Positions 1 through 14,000 of a stretch of DNA of 52,133 nucleotides are shown here, in pieces. The position numbers were made by a program, and so were the translations under genes. How positions within the stretch are numbered: the stretch's first letter is position 1; every line of letters begins with the position of its first letter. The notes below the pieces were generated by a model, which worked only from the letters and a program-made list of their open reading frames with translations, was not told the DNA's origin and did no database searches. Source of the DNA: Nemertoderma westbladi (lineage: Eukaryota > Xenacoelomorpha > Nemertodermatida > Nemertodermatidae). The DNA is taken from contig JAUCBJ010002018.1 of the NCBI GenBank assembly GCA_032718475.1, positions 1 to 52,133 of the forward strand, read 5' to 3'.

Positions 1-555
1 GGCAGAGCTAAGTAACAGATGTTAGCAGAGTCAGAGCTAAGTAACATATGTTAGCAGAGTCAGAGATAAGTAACAGATGTTAGCAGAGGCAGAGCTAAGT
101 AACAGATGTTAGCAGAGGCAGAGCTAAGTAACAGATGTTAGCAGAGTCAAAGCTAAGTAACAGGTATTAGCAGAGTCAGAGCTAAGTAACAGATGTTAGC
201 AGAGTCAGAGCTAAGTAACAGATGTTAGCAGAGCTAAGTAACAGATGTTAGCAGAGTCAGAGCTAAGTAACAGATGTTAGCAGAGTCAGAGCTAAGTAAC
301 ATATGTTAGCAGAGTCAGAGCTAAGTAACAGATGTTAGTAGAGTCAGAGCTAAGTAACAGATGTTAGCAGAGTCAGAGCTAAGTAACAGATGTTAGCAGA
401 GGCAGAGCTAAGTAACAGATGTTACCAGAGCTAAGTAACAGATGTTAGCAGAGGCAGAGCTAAGTAACAGATGTTACCAGAGCTAAGTAACAGATGTTAG
501 CAGAGACAGAGCTAAGTAACAGATGTTACCAGAGCTAAGCAACAGATGTTAGCAA
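1..555. repeat. 29/23-bp tandem repeat, runs off the left edge
   Basis: About 20 units with core AGAGCTAAGTAACAGATGTT. The longer unit (29 bp) adds AGCAGAGTC or AGCAGAGGC before the core; the shorter unit (23 bp) lacks a 6-bp AGAGTC/AGAGGC segment. Near the right edge (about 420-535) long and short units alternate, some with ACCAGAGC. It continues beyond position 1, so full length is unknown. It is not a telomere-type motif. Confidence 0.93.
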
Positions 556-2007
556 AAAATATTTCATCGTTAAACCCGAGCGTCTTGGGGATTTAAAAAA
601 GTATAAAACATTATTGTATCTTTTAACAATGACGTGACTCTTGCTAGGTTCTCCAGACAATGTTAAAACATGGTGATAAATAATATTACATACGCATGTA
701 CTATAAAATGTACACCGTATAATATTTAATCGATAATTAGTAATAAATACTGTTTGTCTCGTGACCAAATAAATTACGATTATATTGATGTTTTTAATAT
801 TTGAGGTATTTAGAAAGGTCTACTTAACAAGCAAGCGACGATAGTACGTTAATAAAACAATTATTTATAATATTAAATGATTGTTAATAATTAAGAAATG
901 TTTTCTAAAAACTACAATAGAAATAAGTCACGGATTTAACGGCAGGAACAATAATAGGTAAGTCGATATCGAATGCAAAGAAATAGAACCGGTAATAAGT
1001 TCTGTTTGTACATCATGTTATAATATATTGAGAGGTGTTGCATTCTAGAACTCCACCCACTCCTGTGTGGTGTTGTAGACAGGTTAGTAAAGGAACACGG
1101 GAGACGGGTTGGGTTGATCGCATTGGAGAATATTACCATATGGTAAAATCCAATGGATGGGGGGGGGGGGGGGGGGGGGGGTCTATAATGCAACACCGGT
1201 TTATGATTTGAAAGGTCCTGTTTCGTTCATTTGTATCGACAATATCTATTGTCGACTATTATCTATTGTGTGATACAAAAGAAGGAACTAGCAAACAAAA
1301 AGAAAACAAACATTTCAAAAAGATTGTGTTGTTTCTCTACGAATCTATAATATAATAAACAGTACAACAGCTTTGGAGCGGTTACTAATAATTATTATTA
1401 TAAGAAAATTGTCAAGTACACTCAATATTATTTATATCTAAGAAAAGCGATTTAAAATATAAATTCATTAATAAAATATCAGAATAATATTCAACCGATC
1501 TAAATATGTTACATGACAAATCTCGCTTGTTGTAACAATGATATAAATAATAAATTGTAAAAGCAAAAAAAAATGCAAGAGTTTCGCCTATGGAAGAATA
1601 AATGCTTGTTAGTTGCGAATTATGATGTACTACCTAAACACGTCGTTCCCCCGCAAATCCCTGCATAATTCCTGCATAATAATTATAAATATATTATACT
1701 GATTACAATAATTAGCTGACGCCACTGATGAGGTGCCCCGACTTGTAGTGCCAAAGTGACACCCAATGTGTGTGCGCGCGGTGAAACACCATAGACTGGC
1801 ATACCTGACTAAATGTAAACGCGGCAAACACGGCATAATAATGTGAAATAAAGCAGCACAAAACCCACAGGCGGCAAGTAAACCAGTATAATGTAGACCT
1901 AGACAGTTGATGTTCTTGGCTAAAAACTGCGGGCAGTTTCAACTGCATTGGTCAACCAATTGCTCTTGTTCTACTGCACCTTCGTGATGACGTCATAGTT
2001 CCCCGGG
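556..2007. other. AT-rich flank downstream of the bMERB gene
   Basis: No gene supported. Contains AT-rich unique sequence, a 23-base G tract (1159-1181), and, next to the stop at 2008, the presumed 3' UTR of the minus-strand gene. A CRE-like palindrome TGACGTCA occurs at about 1988-1995. Short open frames here have no domain or splice support. Confidence 0.6.
1159..1181 (+). repeat. poly-G tract, 23 bases
   Basis: Uninterrupted G run after CAATGGAT. One of eight long G/C mononucleotide tracts in the window (others: 39807-39824, 40393-40414 as C, 44431-44454, 44861-44883, 49835-49856, 51283-51311, 52070-52083). Confidence 0.95.
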
Positions 2008-2077
2008 TCACCGGTTCTTTAATTTTGCGAGTCCCTTCTCTACCGCCTTTTGAAGCTCAACTTCTTCCATTCTTTCT
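2008..2077 (-). CDS. last exon of bMERB gene, with TGA stop
   Basis: 70 bp. Acceptor ACTTTTTTTAG|A; one base completes the split glutamine, then ERMEEVELQKAVEKGLAKL and a basic end (KNR), with TGA at 2010-2008. Charged and helical, as at family C-termini. The 3' UTR lies below 2008; I could not fix a poly(A) site. Confidence 0.85.
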
Positions 2078-5000
2078 CTAAAAAAAGTCAAATTTTTACA
2101 GAGAAACCTACATAACAGGACAAACAACACTGAACTATTAATTCTCTACTATACTTGTATCTCATATCTTCCAAAAGGGTCTCCAGATATTTACTTACTT
2201 GGACCTCGGCACTTCCAGAACTATTACTACTACTACTATCGGCATGCTGCATTACAGTTGCATTATATATATATATATTACAATTATATTAAGAATGCTG
2301 TGCCGGCTTGTCGACAAAATTGCGCCGCCTTCAAGACCAGTGTGAGGCGTCTCAACAAAGTCATGGGCTGTCCACCGTGCTTATTCACTCCATGAGACCG
2401 CCAAATCACAAGATTATTCACAGGCTGGTCCTCACGGCGAAAGCAATGTCCTGCAAAGCGGAGGCGGCTCCGTTCAAGTGTCAAGCTAGGGGGAACCAAT
2501 GAGACACCTCCAATGTTATATAGTGTCTGATTGGAGATATGTTCAATGTATTCAACACAATTTACCCGGCGCAGCATTCGTGTATAAGTGCCATCCAGTG
2601 ATTTGGTATCCTCTGTAGTTAGAGCCCAGCATGGACTCCCATGTAGGAGCACTGGTTCTACTGTAAGGATCTGTTTTATTATATGGCACTTCCAAATCCT
2701 GGACAGACTATTCAATGTTGCCCATGCCTTCCCCTTACGTATCCGAAGGTCTTCCTGACTTGATATCTACTTACTGGGATCTCATCTCTTCCAGAAGGGT
2801 CTCAAGTTGATCTCTACTCTCTATAACTTGCACCATTTGCTGTAGCATTTTCTTTTCTACCTCAAGCTCGCTCGGTGTTTTGCTGCTTTCTGCGAAGGAA
2901 GTAAATTAATAAGAGCGTATTATTTTGAGCCTACAAATTCGAGGATTCTACGTTTCGCAAGCCAACATGAACAAAAAATTCAGAAATAGAATGTGGCACA
3001 TGGTGTCCTCACGTGGCACTGTGGTGGAACTGAAAACACTGATGTGAACAGTGGATACAGCCGCGGATGTTGCTCCAGCTGCTACTGAACCATAAACATA
3101 AAGTTTCACTAACCATCGAGTTTCATTTTGCTTCGGTATTCGACCTGCAACCGGCAATGTTGATCCTCCAACTCGACCTTCTGGGCTTGGATTATCAGGT
3201 TCGATTCCCGTCGAAGCAAACTGTTCCTTTCGTTGATTAAATCAAACCATTGCTGCAACAAATTATTTTCTAACTCCTCTCGTCCAGTAAAGTTACCTGC
3301 ACAAAATAATTTAGTTAATTTTTACAAAACGATTGATTGGTACTGTACATCAGTTGGCCTACATTATCTTAACCAATTCATGTTGTACATCAGTTGGCCC
3401 TACCTTCTCTCAATCTCCTTTCAACTTCTACCCCCTTAGACTCGACTTCATGTTGTTTAACTTCTATTTCTTCCAGTTCGCGTTGGATCTCCTGGGCGTT
3501 CCGCAGTCGTCGTAGTTCCTCCTGGCGTAGAACGCGTTCAACTGCGAAGTGAACGCGCTTCGATAAACGCTCAGAAAGTTCGTCCTCGCTCTGGACTGGA
3601 GACTAAAAAAACATTAGAGATATTGTAATATAAATAATTAACACTCCACAATACTTTACGGTACGTATTATTTATTTACGCAGCGAAGCGAAGGCAGTTA
3701 GTCTTTCGATGTAAACCAATGAAGTGAATTGACACCATATTGATATAAATGTATCAAACATCACATAATGTATTATAATACAATGACTTAGTTCTGAGTG
3801 AAGAAGGCCACACCACAAACCATCTAACCTTTGTTATAGGCCTGCTCTGAGGTCCAGTGAATGCCGACCCCGGTTCATCTCTTTTCTCTCTCTTTGACTT
3901 TTTCACTTTGTTGATTACGGCTCGGAAAGGCGATTTCGATCTAAAAAATATTAAGTATTCTAATTTTTCAAATAATGGCTATAAAAGCTAAACAAAGGAA
4001 TATAATAATGTGTAATAGAATATGGTGACGTAGTTAACATGTTCTATGTATCTATGTATCATGATACACCCACACGGTAGCACATCGATACACGGTAGCA
4101 CATCGATACACGGTAGCACATTGATACACGGTAGCACATTGATACAGGGTAGCACATTGATACACAACTGAACGATACACGGTAGCACATTGAAACACAA
4201 CTACACGTTACACGGTAGCACATTGATACACAACTGCACAATATACGGTAGCACATTGATACACAACTGAACGATACAGGGTAGCACATTGATACCGATC
4301 TGCACCTTACAAGGTAGCACAGTGATACACAACTGATCGATACAGGGTAGCACATTGACACACAACTGCACGACACACGGTAGCACATTGATAAACAACT
4401 GCACGTTACACGGTAGCACATTGATACACAACTGAACGATACAGGGTAGCACATTGACACACAACTGCACGATACACGGTAGCACATTGATACACAACTG
4501 CACGATACACGGTAGCACATTGATAAACAACTGCACGTTACACGGTAGCACATTGATACACAACTGCACGATACACAACTGCACGATACACGGTAGCACA
4601 TTGATACACAACTGCACGATACACGGTAGCACATTGATAAACAACTGCACGTTACACGGTAGCACATTGATACACAACTGCACGTTACACGGTAGCACAT
4701 CGAAACACAACTGCACGATACACGGTGGCACATTGATACACAACTGAAAGATACAGGGTAGCACATTGATACACAACTGCACGATATACGGTAGCACATT
4801 GATACACAACTGCACGACACACGGTAGCACATTGATACACAACTGAACGATACAGGGTAGCACATTGATACACAACTGCACGATATACGGTAGCACATTG
4901 ATACACAACTGCACGATACACGGTAGCACATTGATACACAACTGAACGATACAGGGTAGCACATTGATACACAACTGCACGATACACGGTAGCACATTGA

Positions 5001-8000
5001 TAAACAACTGTACGTTACACGGTAGCACATTGATACACAACTGAACGATACAGGGTAGCACATTGATACACAACTGCACGATACACGGTAAGCATATTGA
5101 TATACAACTGCACGATACAGGGTAGCACATTGATACACAACTGAACGATACAGGGTAGCATATTGATACACAACTGAACGATACAGGGTAGCACATTGAT
5201 ACACAACTGCACGATACACGGTAGCACATCGAAACACAACTGCACGATACACGGTAGCACATTGATACACAACTGCACGATACACGGTAGCACATTTATA
5301 CACAACTGCACGATACACGGTAGCACATTTATACACAACTGCACGATACACGGTAGCACATTGATACACAACTGCACGATACACGGTAGCACATTGATAC
5401 ACAACTGCACGATACACGGTAGCACATTGATTAACAACTACACGTTACACGGTAGCACATTGATACACAACTGCACGATACACGGTAGCACATTGATGCA
5501 CAACTGTACGATACACGATAGCACATCGAAACACAACTTTACGATACACGGTAGCACATTGATACACAACTGCACGATACACGGTAGCACATTGATACAC
5601 AACTGCACGATACACGGTAGCACATTGATACACAACAACTGCACGATACACGGTAGCACATTTATACACAACTGCACGATACACGGTAGCACATTGATAC
5701 ACAACTGCACGATACACGGTAGCACATTGATACACAACTGCACGATACACGGTAGCACATTGATAAACAACTACACGTTACACGGTAGCACATTGATACA
5801 GAACTGCACGTTACACAGTAGCACATTGATACACAACTGCACGTTACACGGTAGCACATTGAAACACAACTGCACGATACACGGTAGCACATTGATACAC
5901 AACTGAACGATACAGGGTAGCACATTGATACACAACTGCACGATATACGGTAGCACATTGATACACAACTGCACGATACACGGTAGCACATTGATACACA
6001 ACTGCACGATATACGGTAGCACATTGATAAACAACTGCACGTTACACGGTAGCACATTGATAAACAACTGCACGTTACACAGTAGCACATTGATACACAA
6101 CTGCACGTTACACGGTAGCACATTGAAACACAACTGCACGATACACGGTAGCACATTGATACACAACTGAACGATACAGGGTAGCACATTGATACACAAC
6201 TGCACGATATACGGTAGCACATTGATACACAACTGCACGATACACGGTAGCACATTGATACACAACTGCACGATATACGGTAGCACATTGATAAACAACT
6301 GCACGTTACACGGTAGCACATTGATACACAACTGAACGATACAGGGTAGCACATTGATACACAACTGCACGATATACGGTAGCACATTGATACACAACTG
6401 CACGATACACGGTAGCACATTGATACACAACTGAACAATACACGGTAGCACATTGATAAACAACTGCACGTTACACGGTAGCACATTGATACACAACTGC
6501 ACGATACACGGTAGCACATTGATACACAACTGAACGATACAGGGTAGCACATTGATAAACAACTGCACGTTACACGGTAGCACATTGATACACAACTGCA
6601 CGATACACGGTAGCACATTGATACACAACTGCACGATACACGGTAGCACATTGATAAACAACTGCACGTTACACGGTAGCACATTGATACACAACTGCAC
6701 GATACACGGTAGCACATTGATACACAACTGCACGATACACGGTAGCACAATGATACACGGTTGCACATTGATACACGTTGGCACATTGATACACAACTGC
6801 ACGATACACGGTACACATTGATACACAACTGCACGATACACGGTGCACATTGATACACAACTGAACGATACAGGGTAGCACATAGATAAACAACTGCACG
6901 TTACACGGTAGCACATTGATACACAACTGCACGATACACGGTAGCACATTGATACACAACTGCACGATACACGGTAGCACATTGATAAACAACTGCACGT
7001 TACACGGTAGCACATTGATACCCAACTGAACGATACAGGGTAGCACATTTATACATAACTGAACGATATACGGTAGCACATTGATAAACAACTGCACGTT
7101 ACACGGTAGCACATTGATACACAGCACGATACACGGTAGCACATTGATACACAACTGCACGATACACGGTAGCACATTGATAAACAACTGCACGTTACAC
7201 GGTAGCACATTGATACACAACTGCACGATACACGGTAGCACATTGATACACAACTGCACGATACACGGTAGCACATTGATAAACAACTGCACGTTACACG
7301 GTAGCACATTGATACCCAACTGAACGATACACGGTAGCACATTGATACACAACTGCACGATACACGGTAGCACATTGATACACAACTGCACGATACACGG
7401 TAGCACATTGATAAACAACTGCACGTTACACGGTAGCACATTGATACACGGTTGCACATTGATGCACAACTGCACGATACACGGTAGCACATTGATAAAC
7501 AACTGCACGTTACACGGTAGCACATTGATAAACAACTGCACGTTACACGGTAGCACATTGATACACGGTTGCACATTGATACACAACTGCACGATACACG
7601 GTAGCACATTGATACACAACTGCACGATACACGGTAGCACATTGATAAACAACTGCACGTTACACGGTAGCACATTGATACACAACTGCACGATACACGG
7701 TAGCACATTGATACACAACTGTACGATACACGGTAGCACATTGATAAACAACTGCACGTTACACGGTAGCACATTGATATACAACTGAACGATACAGGGT
7801 AGCACATTGATACACAACTGAACGATACAGGGTAGCACATTGATAAACAACTGCACGTTACACGGTAGCACATTGATACACAACTGCACGATACACGGTA
7901 GCACATTGATACACAACTGGACGATACACGGTAGCACATTGATACACAACTGCACGATACACGGTAGCACATTGATAAACAACTGACGTTACGCGGTAGC

Positions 8001-11000
8001 ACATTGATACACAACTGAACGATACAGGGTAGCACATTGATACACAACTGCACGATACACGGTAGCACATTGATATACAACTGCACGTTACACGGTAGCA
8101 CATTGATACACAACTGCACGATATACGGTATCACACATTGATACACAACTGCACGATACACGGTAGCACATTGATACACAATTGCACGATACACGGTAGC
8201 ACAATGATACACTGTTGCACATTGATACACGGTGGCACATTGATACACAACTGCACGATACACGGTACACATTGATACACAACTGCACGATACACGGTAG
8301 CACATTGATAAACAACTGCGCGTTACACGGTAGCACATTAATACACAACTGAACGATACAGGGTAGCACATTGATACACAACTGCACGATACACGGTAGC
8401 ACAATGATACACGGTAGCACATTGATACACGGTGCCACATTGATACACAACTGCACGATACACGTTAGCACATTGATACACAACTGTACGATACACGGTA
8501 GCACATTGATAAACAACTGCACGTTACACGGTAGCACATTGATATACAACTGAACGATACAGGGTAGCACATTGATACACAACTGCACGATACACTACTA
8601 CTACTAGGATCGGCATGCTGCATTGCAGCTGCATTTTTAAGAATGCTGTGCCGGCTTATCGACAAAATCGCACCGCCACAACTCCCTATCACCCATGACA
8701 TTTGCTAGATCATCCGCATCTTCAAGGCCAGTGTCCTTTAAGATGCGTCTCAAGAAAGTCATGGGTTGTCCACCATGCTTATTCACTCCATGAGGCTGCC
8801 AAAGTACAAGATTATGCACTGGCTGGTCCTCACGGCGAAAGCAATGTCCTGCAAAGCGGAGCCGATTTTGTTCTAGTGTCAAGCTTGGGGGAACCAATGA
8901 GACACCTCCAATGTTATATAGTGTCTGGTTGGAGATGTGTGCATTGTACTTGACACAATGTACCCGGCGTAGCATTCTTGTGAATGTGCCATCCAGAGAT
9001 TTGGTGTCCTCAGCAGTTAGAGCCCAGCATGGACTCCCGTAGAGGAGTACTGGAACTACTGCTGCTCTAAATAATCGGACCTTAAGTTTCCGATTAATTC
9101 TAGGTGACTTCCAAATCCGGGAAAGCCTATTCAAGGCTGCCCATGCCTTTCCCTTACGTATTCGAAGGTCCTCACCTGACTTCCGGATCCATGATCCCAG
9201 GTAACAGAAGTCGTCCACATGCTCAAGCATACCATCCTTTGAGCTTATGCTCATCCGATCAGAGACTTGCTGAGGACTTTCAAAGTTAACTGTCAGAATT
9301 TTGGTCTTTCTGGAGTTAATAAAAAGACCAACACTAGAAGCAGCATGTTCTAATGAGCTGAGGAGCCGCTGGGCTCCCTCTAATGATTCTGAGAGTACTC
9401 CTAAGTCATCAGCAAAGTCTAGATCAGTTAGGTACTTGGCAGGATTTCCTCGACTTCTGGAGCCAGTAGGTGGAGTTATCATCACCCCATCATCATTATG
9501 ATGATCTAAGGACATGCGTAGAACATTACATTACATTTACGTTACACGGTAGCACATTGATATACAACTGAACGATACAGGGTAGCACATTGATACACAA
9601 CTGCACGATACACGGTCTAGCACAATGATACACGGTGGCACATTGATACACAACTGCACGATACACGGTCTAGCACATAATTGTTGACACTTTTAATTAA
9701 TAGAAAATTGTAGGAATTTTGGTTGTTTCGGTAATGTTTAATAAATTCTAATATAATGTCGACAAATATTTAATTAAAAAAACCAATACTGACAGAACAA
9801 GATATTCATAGTTTTTATGGAAGGTTTATCCGTGCAGAATAATTAATAAACGGGATTTTATTGCATAATATTTCATTTATTGTATAATGTATATTATTAT
9901 TTAGAACTTAATAAGACTCAGTTTTTTAAAACGCTTCGCACTGTCCAACTCTCTATAAAGTTCACTATTATTATATAATATTAAATTTTATAATAATTAA
10001 TATTAATTAATTAATTTAAAAATTATTATTTATATTTACCATTTTTTTTATTTGGATAATCATGTCATTGCATCATTATCTTCGGTTTTAGTTTGGTCTA
10101 AGGTTCGTTACCCTTTATCTGATTTTACTGGTACAGATTATATTATTTAAAATACAATTAAAACTAACAACTACCAACATAAATATCATTATTACCTTTG
10201 AGGTTTAACCATTTTGACTTCCTCGCTACTCTTACTGCTGTTACTCTGTCTCCCCAGACTAGCGGAACCTTCGCGCTCCTCCCTGCGACCGCGACTTCTC
10301 TCGCGGCTTCGATCCACCTTCCCTTCCCTCGATCGATCCACAACCATCGGTCGCGATGGCCGATCGTTCTTATCCAATGAGAATCTACGGAGTATCCGCA
10401 TAGGGGACTTCCCGACCCCCGCCGAACTCTTTGATTCCATCGCTAGCAACTGCGCCTTCGGTTTAATCTTTCGCGCGTTCGGAGTAGTAAATACGCCCTT
10501 CTTGAGGTCCGGGTTGGTGACGCTCTTAACAGGAGTTCGTCGTTTCGCGATCTCGTTAATCTGTTTTTGGGCGCGGGACATCGCCTGATTGCGGTAGCGC
10601 GTCGCCTCCTTGGCGGAGACGACCGGATCCCGGGACTCGTCGTCCGTGAGCCGGAGTCGGTCGACCGCGGACGCCGTGCGGACCGCGGAGTCCGCCGGTT
10701 CGGTCGGCGGGCTCGCGTAGACAACGGAAGTCGGACGGTTCCGGTTCCCGTTGGGTCGCGGCCGCTCCAACGAGCCGAACCGCCGTTGGTAGTGAGTCCC
10801 GGAGACTGGCTCCTCCAGCAACGTGTCCACGCGGATGACGTCATCGAGTCGCGAGTTGGTGACGTCATCGAGTCGCGAGTTGGTGACGTCCCCTCTGAGA
10901 CGCCGTCGTTGCTTCACACTCTCTATAACTATGACGTCATCGGGATCGTGGGAAGCCGGGGAGGAGGGAGGGAAGAGCGATAAGTAGTCGGATGGTTGGT

Positions 11001-14000
11001 CCTGTGGGGCGAGACTGGGACTGGATCGCCGGCGTATCGATATCGGAGTGCTGTGCCGGTCCGATTGAGTTCGCGGGATGAACCGAGGTTCGTCCTCTCG
11101 TCTTCCCGAGTCGTACTTCGCCGTCGGTTTCGTCACCTCGATCGGTTCTATAGTGAGAATGTATTTTGCTTCAACATCATCCATATTATCCCCGCCGTAT
11201 ATATTTAGTACATGCTGAAAAATATCGTCGCCGGCCCTGTAAACAATTAAATAGTAATTTAAGATTACTCACTCATGCGTTTCCATGATATTTTCCAACT
11301 CACATTTCTTGGTTTCAATCTAAATCACTTGCAATGTTTATTTGTTTCAATTGCATGACTTGTACTGTTACTGAAACTCGACTATATGTTTCAAATTCAA
11401 ATGTTTCAAATTGTTTCAAATTACACTGTTGCTGAAATTGCTGAAATTCGTTTATTTGTTTTAGTTTCATCACTTACACTATTGCTGAAACTCGTTTATT
11501 TGTTTCAGTTTCATGACTTACATTGTTACCGAAACGCGTTTATTTGTTTCACTTTCACGACTTTCACTGAAACAGAACCTCGTCTATTAGTTTCAGTTTC
11601 ATGTCTTACACTGTTGCTGAAACTCGTTTATTTGTTTCAGTTTCATGACTTACACTGTTGCTGAAACTCGTTTATTTGTTTCAGTTCCATGACATACACA
11701 GAAACTAAACTCGTTTATTTGTTTCCGTTTCATGACTTACACTGTTGCTGAAACTCGTTTATTTGTTTCAGTTTCATGACTTACATACTCATATAAGTAC
11801 TCATACCCATATACTCATATCGTAACATATTTTTCTTTTGATTCCATTTGGTCACTTAGAAATAGGTCCAGCAAACAATACTAACTCTTAATATAATTCT
11901 ATTTTTTAGATAACAATGGTTTCCATCCAGCAATGGTGTTGTGAACCAACAGATGTTTAAGTATTGATAAGTTACAAAAGTAATCAGCATAACATCGCGT
12001 CAGCATGTTATACGACATAATATAATAATTTTCACAAAATATATCATGTTCACTGTGAGTGTCGATGAAAATATGACAGTTCTACGAACCCTACCAGATA
12101 AAGCAACAATTCCCAAATCATATAAATTTAATTGACCCATATATATGCAAGTGAAACAGCGAATTTACCTGGGGACACTTTGGCTTCTTTCCTTCCTCCG
12201 TCTGTTCTTCCGATGGGTGGCCGGGTATTCGTCAACGTCACCAGCTGTCTTACCGTAAACATCAGCCACAACGTCTTCCGCAAACGGTATTCTCCCGGCA
12301 TCGGGGCGACCACGGTTTCTGCCTCCACCAATCACCGTGCTGCCATTCGTAACGGGCAGCTCTGATTGAAGGATAGTTTTCTCGGGCAACAAGGAATTGG
12401 CCTTACTCGCTCGTCTCCTACGGGACACAGCGGTGTCGTAATTCAACAATTCCAGATTGTTGACTTTCCGTGAGGAGATTGACTTCGAGTCGGAGGGTCT
12501 GGAAATCGGAACGGAATTGATTGAGGATGATCGGCTGGTGTCCAACGATAAATCGAGGTTATTGAAAGACCGGGATGAGTCATTGAGGGTGGAAGGAGGC
12601 CTGAGTTGTCTGCAGTCGTCGCTGCTGAGAGACGTGAGACTCAGAGCAGACCGCCACGAATCGTGGTCATCTGTTACATCGAGTTCGCAAGCCGATCCGG
12701 CACTCTGGTTGAGACTGAGAGGAGTCACGTTCGTTAGGTCACTGAGATTGGAGGTGCGCTGGGGAGTGGTGGTAGTCGCATTTAAGGGGACGATGCTAGT
12801 TACTGATACATCAGTTGTTGCGTTCAAGGGCCTCAGGTCAGTTAATGATAAATCAGTCTCAGCCAGGGGCGTGACACCAGTTAATGAGAAATCAGTTTCA
12901 TTCAAGGGCGTGACGTCAGTTAATGATAAATCAGTTTCAGCCAAAGGCGTGACACCAGTTAATGATAAATCAGTTTCAGCCAAGGGAGTGAAACCAGTTA
13001 TTGAAAAGTTCGTGGTTTTCTGAAGAAATGTGTTGGGCGATGACGTTGAAACACAAGATTCCGGATTTTGACCAGAGCCCGATGTTATTCCACTCTCATT
13101 AATCACCCCCGAGCTATCAATGGAATCAAAGAAAACATCTACATTGGATGAGTCGATCGCCATATTTAGGATATCCTCAGTGGATCCATCAGCGGGTTGA
13201 TTGCAATCCAATTCGGATGTATCGAGTGTTTTGTTTAGGGAAGCGCGATCACTGTCGGATGTAGCATTGGAATGCACAGGTGTCCCCGAGCAGCTCAACG
13301 CATCTGTTGTGTTGTCAACAACAGTTACATTTACCTCTGGAGTGGAGGATCCAGAATATAACGCTATATTGTTGTTTTGTTTTAACGGAAATGTTTCCTT
13401 TGATGCGATATCAATAGGATCAGCCTTGGGAATATTGTTCGTTGGAACTACTGGTGTGGTCGGCGACGTAGATTCTGGAGATGTTTCGATGAAGGCTTTA
13501 TCTAAGTCACTGTTAGTAGCAACGCTATCCGATTCGGTAGTCGACGATTTGCTCTCGTCTTTCGGCAATCCAGCCCACTCATCGGTCGGAGATGTGGTTC
13601 CCGATTCCAGAGGAGTTCCATCGCATACCCCCTTGTTTTCTTCAGTATTTAAAGTTTTGGAATCTTCTTCACTATTTAAAACCAACTTCGATTGTTTGTC
13701 GACATTAACATCATCTATTAATAATCCCGTATTAGAATCGTTATTGTTGAACGAAGATGTTCGGGCGGTGTGGAAACTATCGACGGTTTCGCTCCTCGTC
13801 CTGGTAGAATCGTCAACAACGGTTTCGACATCCTCTCCGGGCACTGCGTTAGTAGATTTACCAACGGGAAGACAAGCTGCGTCGATGTCAGAAGGGATGG
13901 AATGGAACCCAGAACTTACAATGTCACTATCAAAGGCGCAAGGATTGTCTGCCAAGTCTTCACGTGAGAACTTCGCACCTTCAGTTACAATTTCTCCTGT

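Noticed and set aside
1-555. Telomeric or subtelomeric end
   Set aside because: The 29/23-bp repeat is not a telomere motif and the window simply starts inside it.
3190-3210. tRNA-like B box GGTTCGATTCCCG on the plus strand
   Set aside because: No A box or clover-leaf; the bases encode conserved residues of the bMERB domain on the minus strand.
4059-8588. Large Cys-rich or His/Asn-rich open frames on both strands
   Set aside because: They are translations of a 33-bp tandem repeat whose length is a multiple of three; several frames are open at once and no domain or start context is present.
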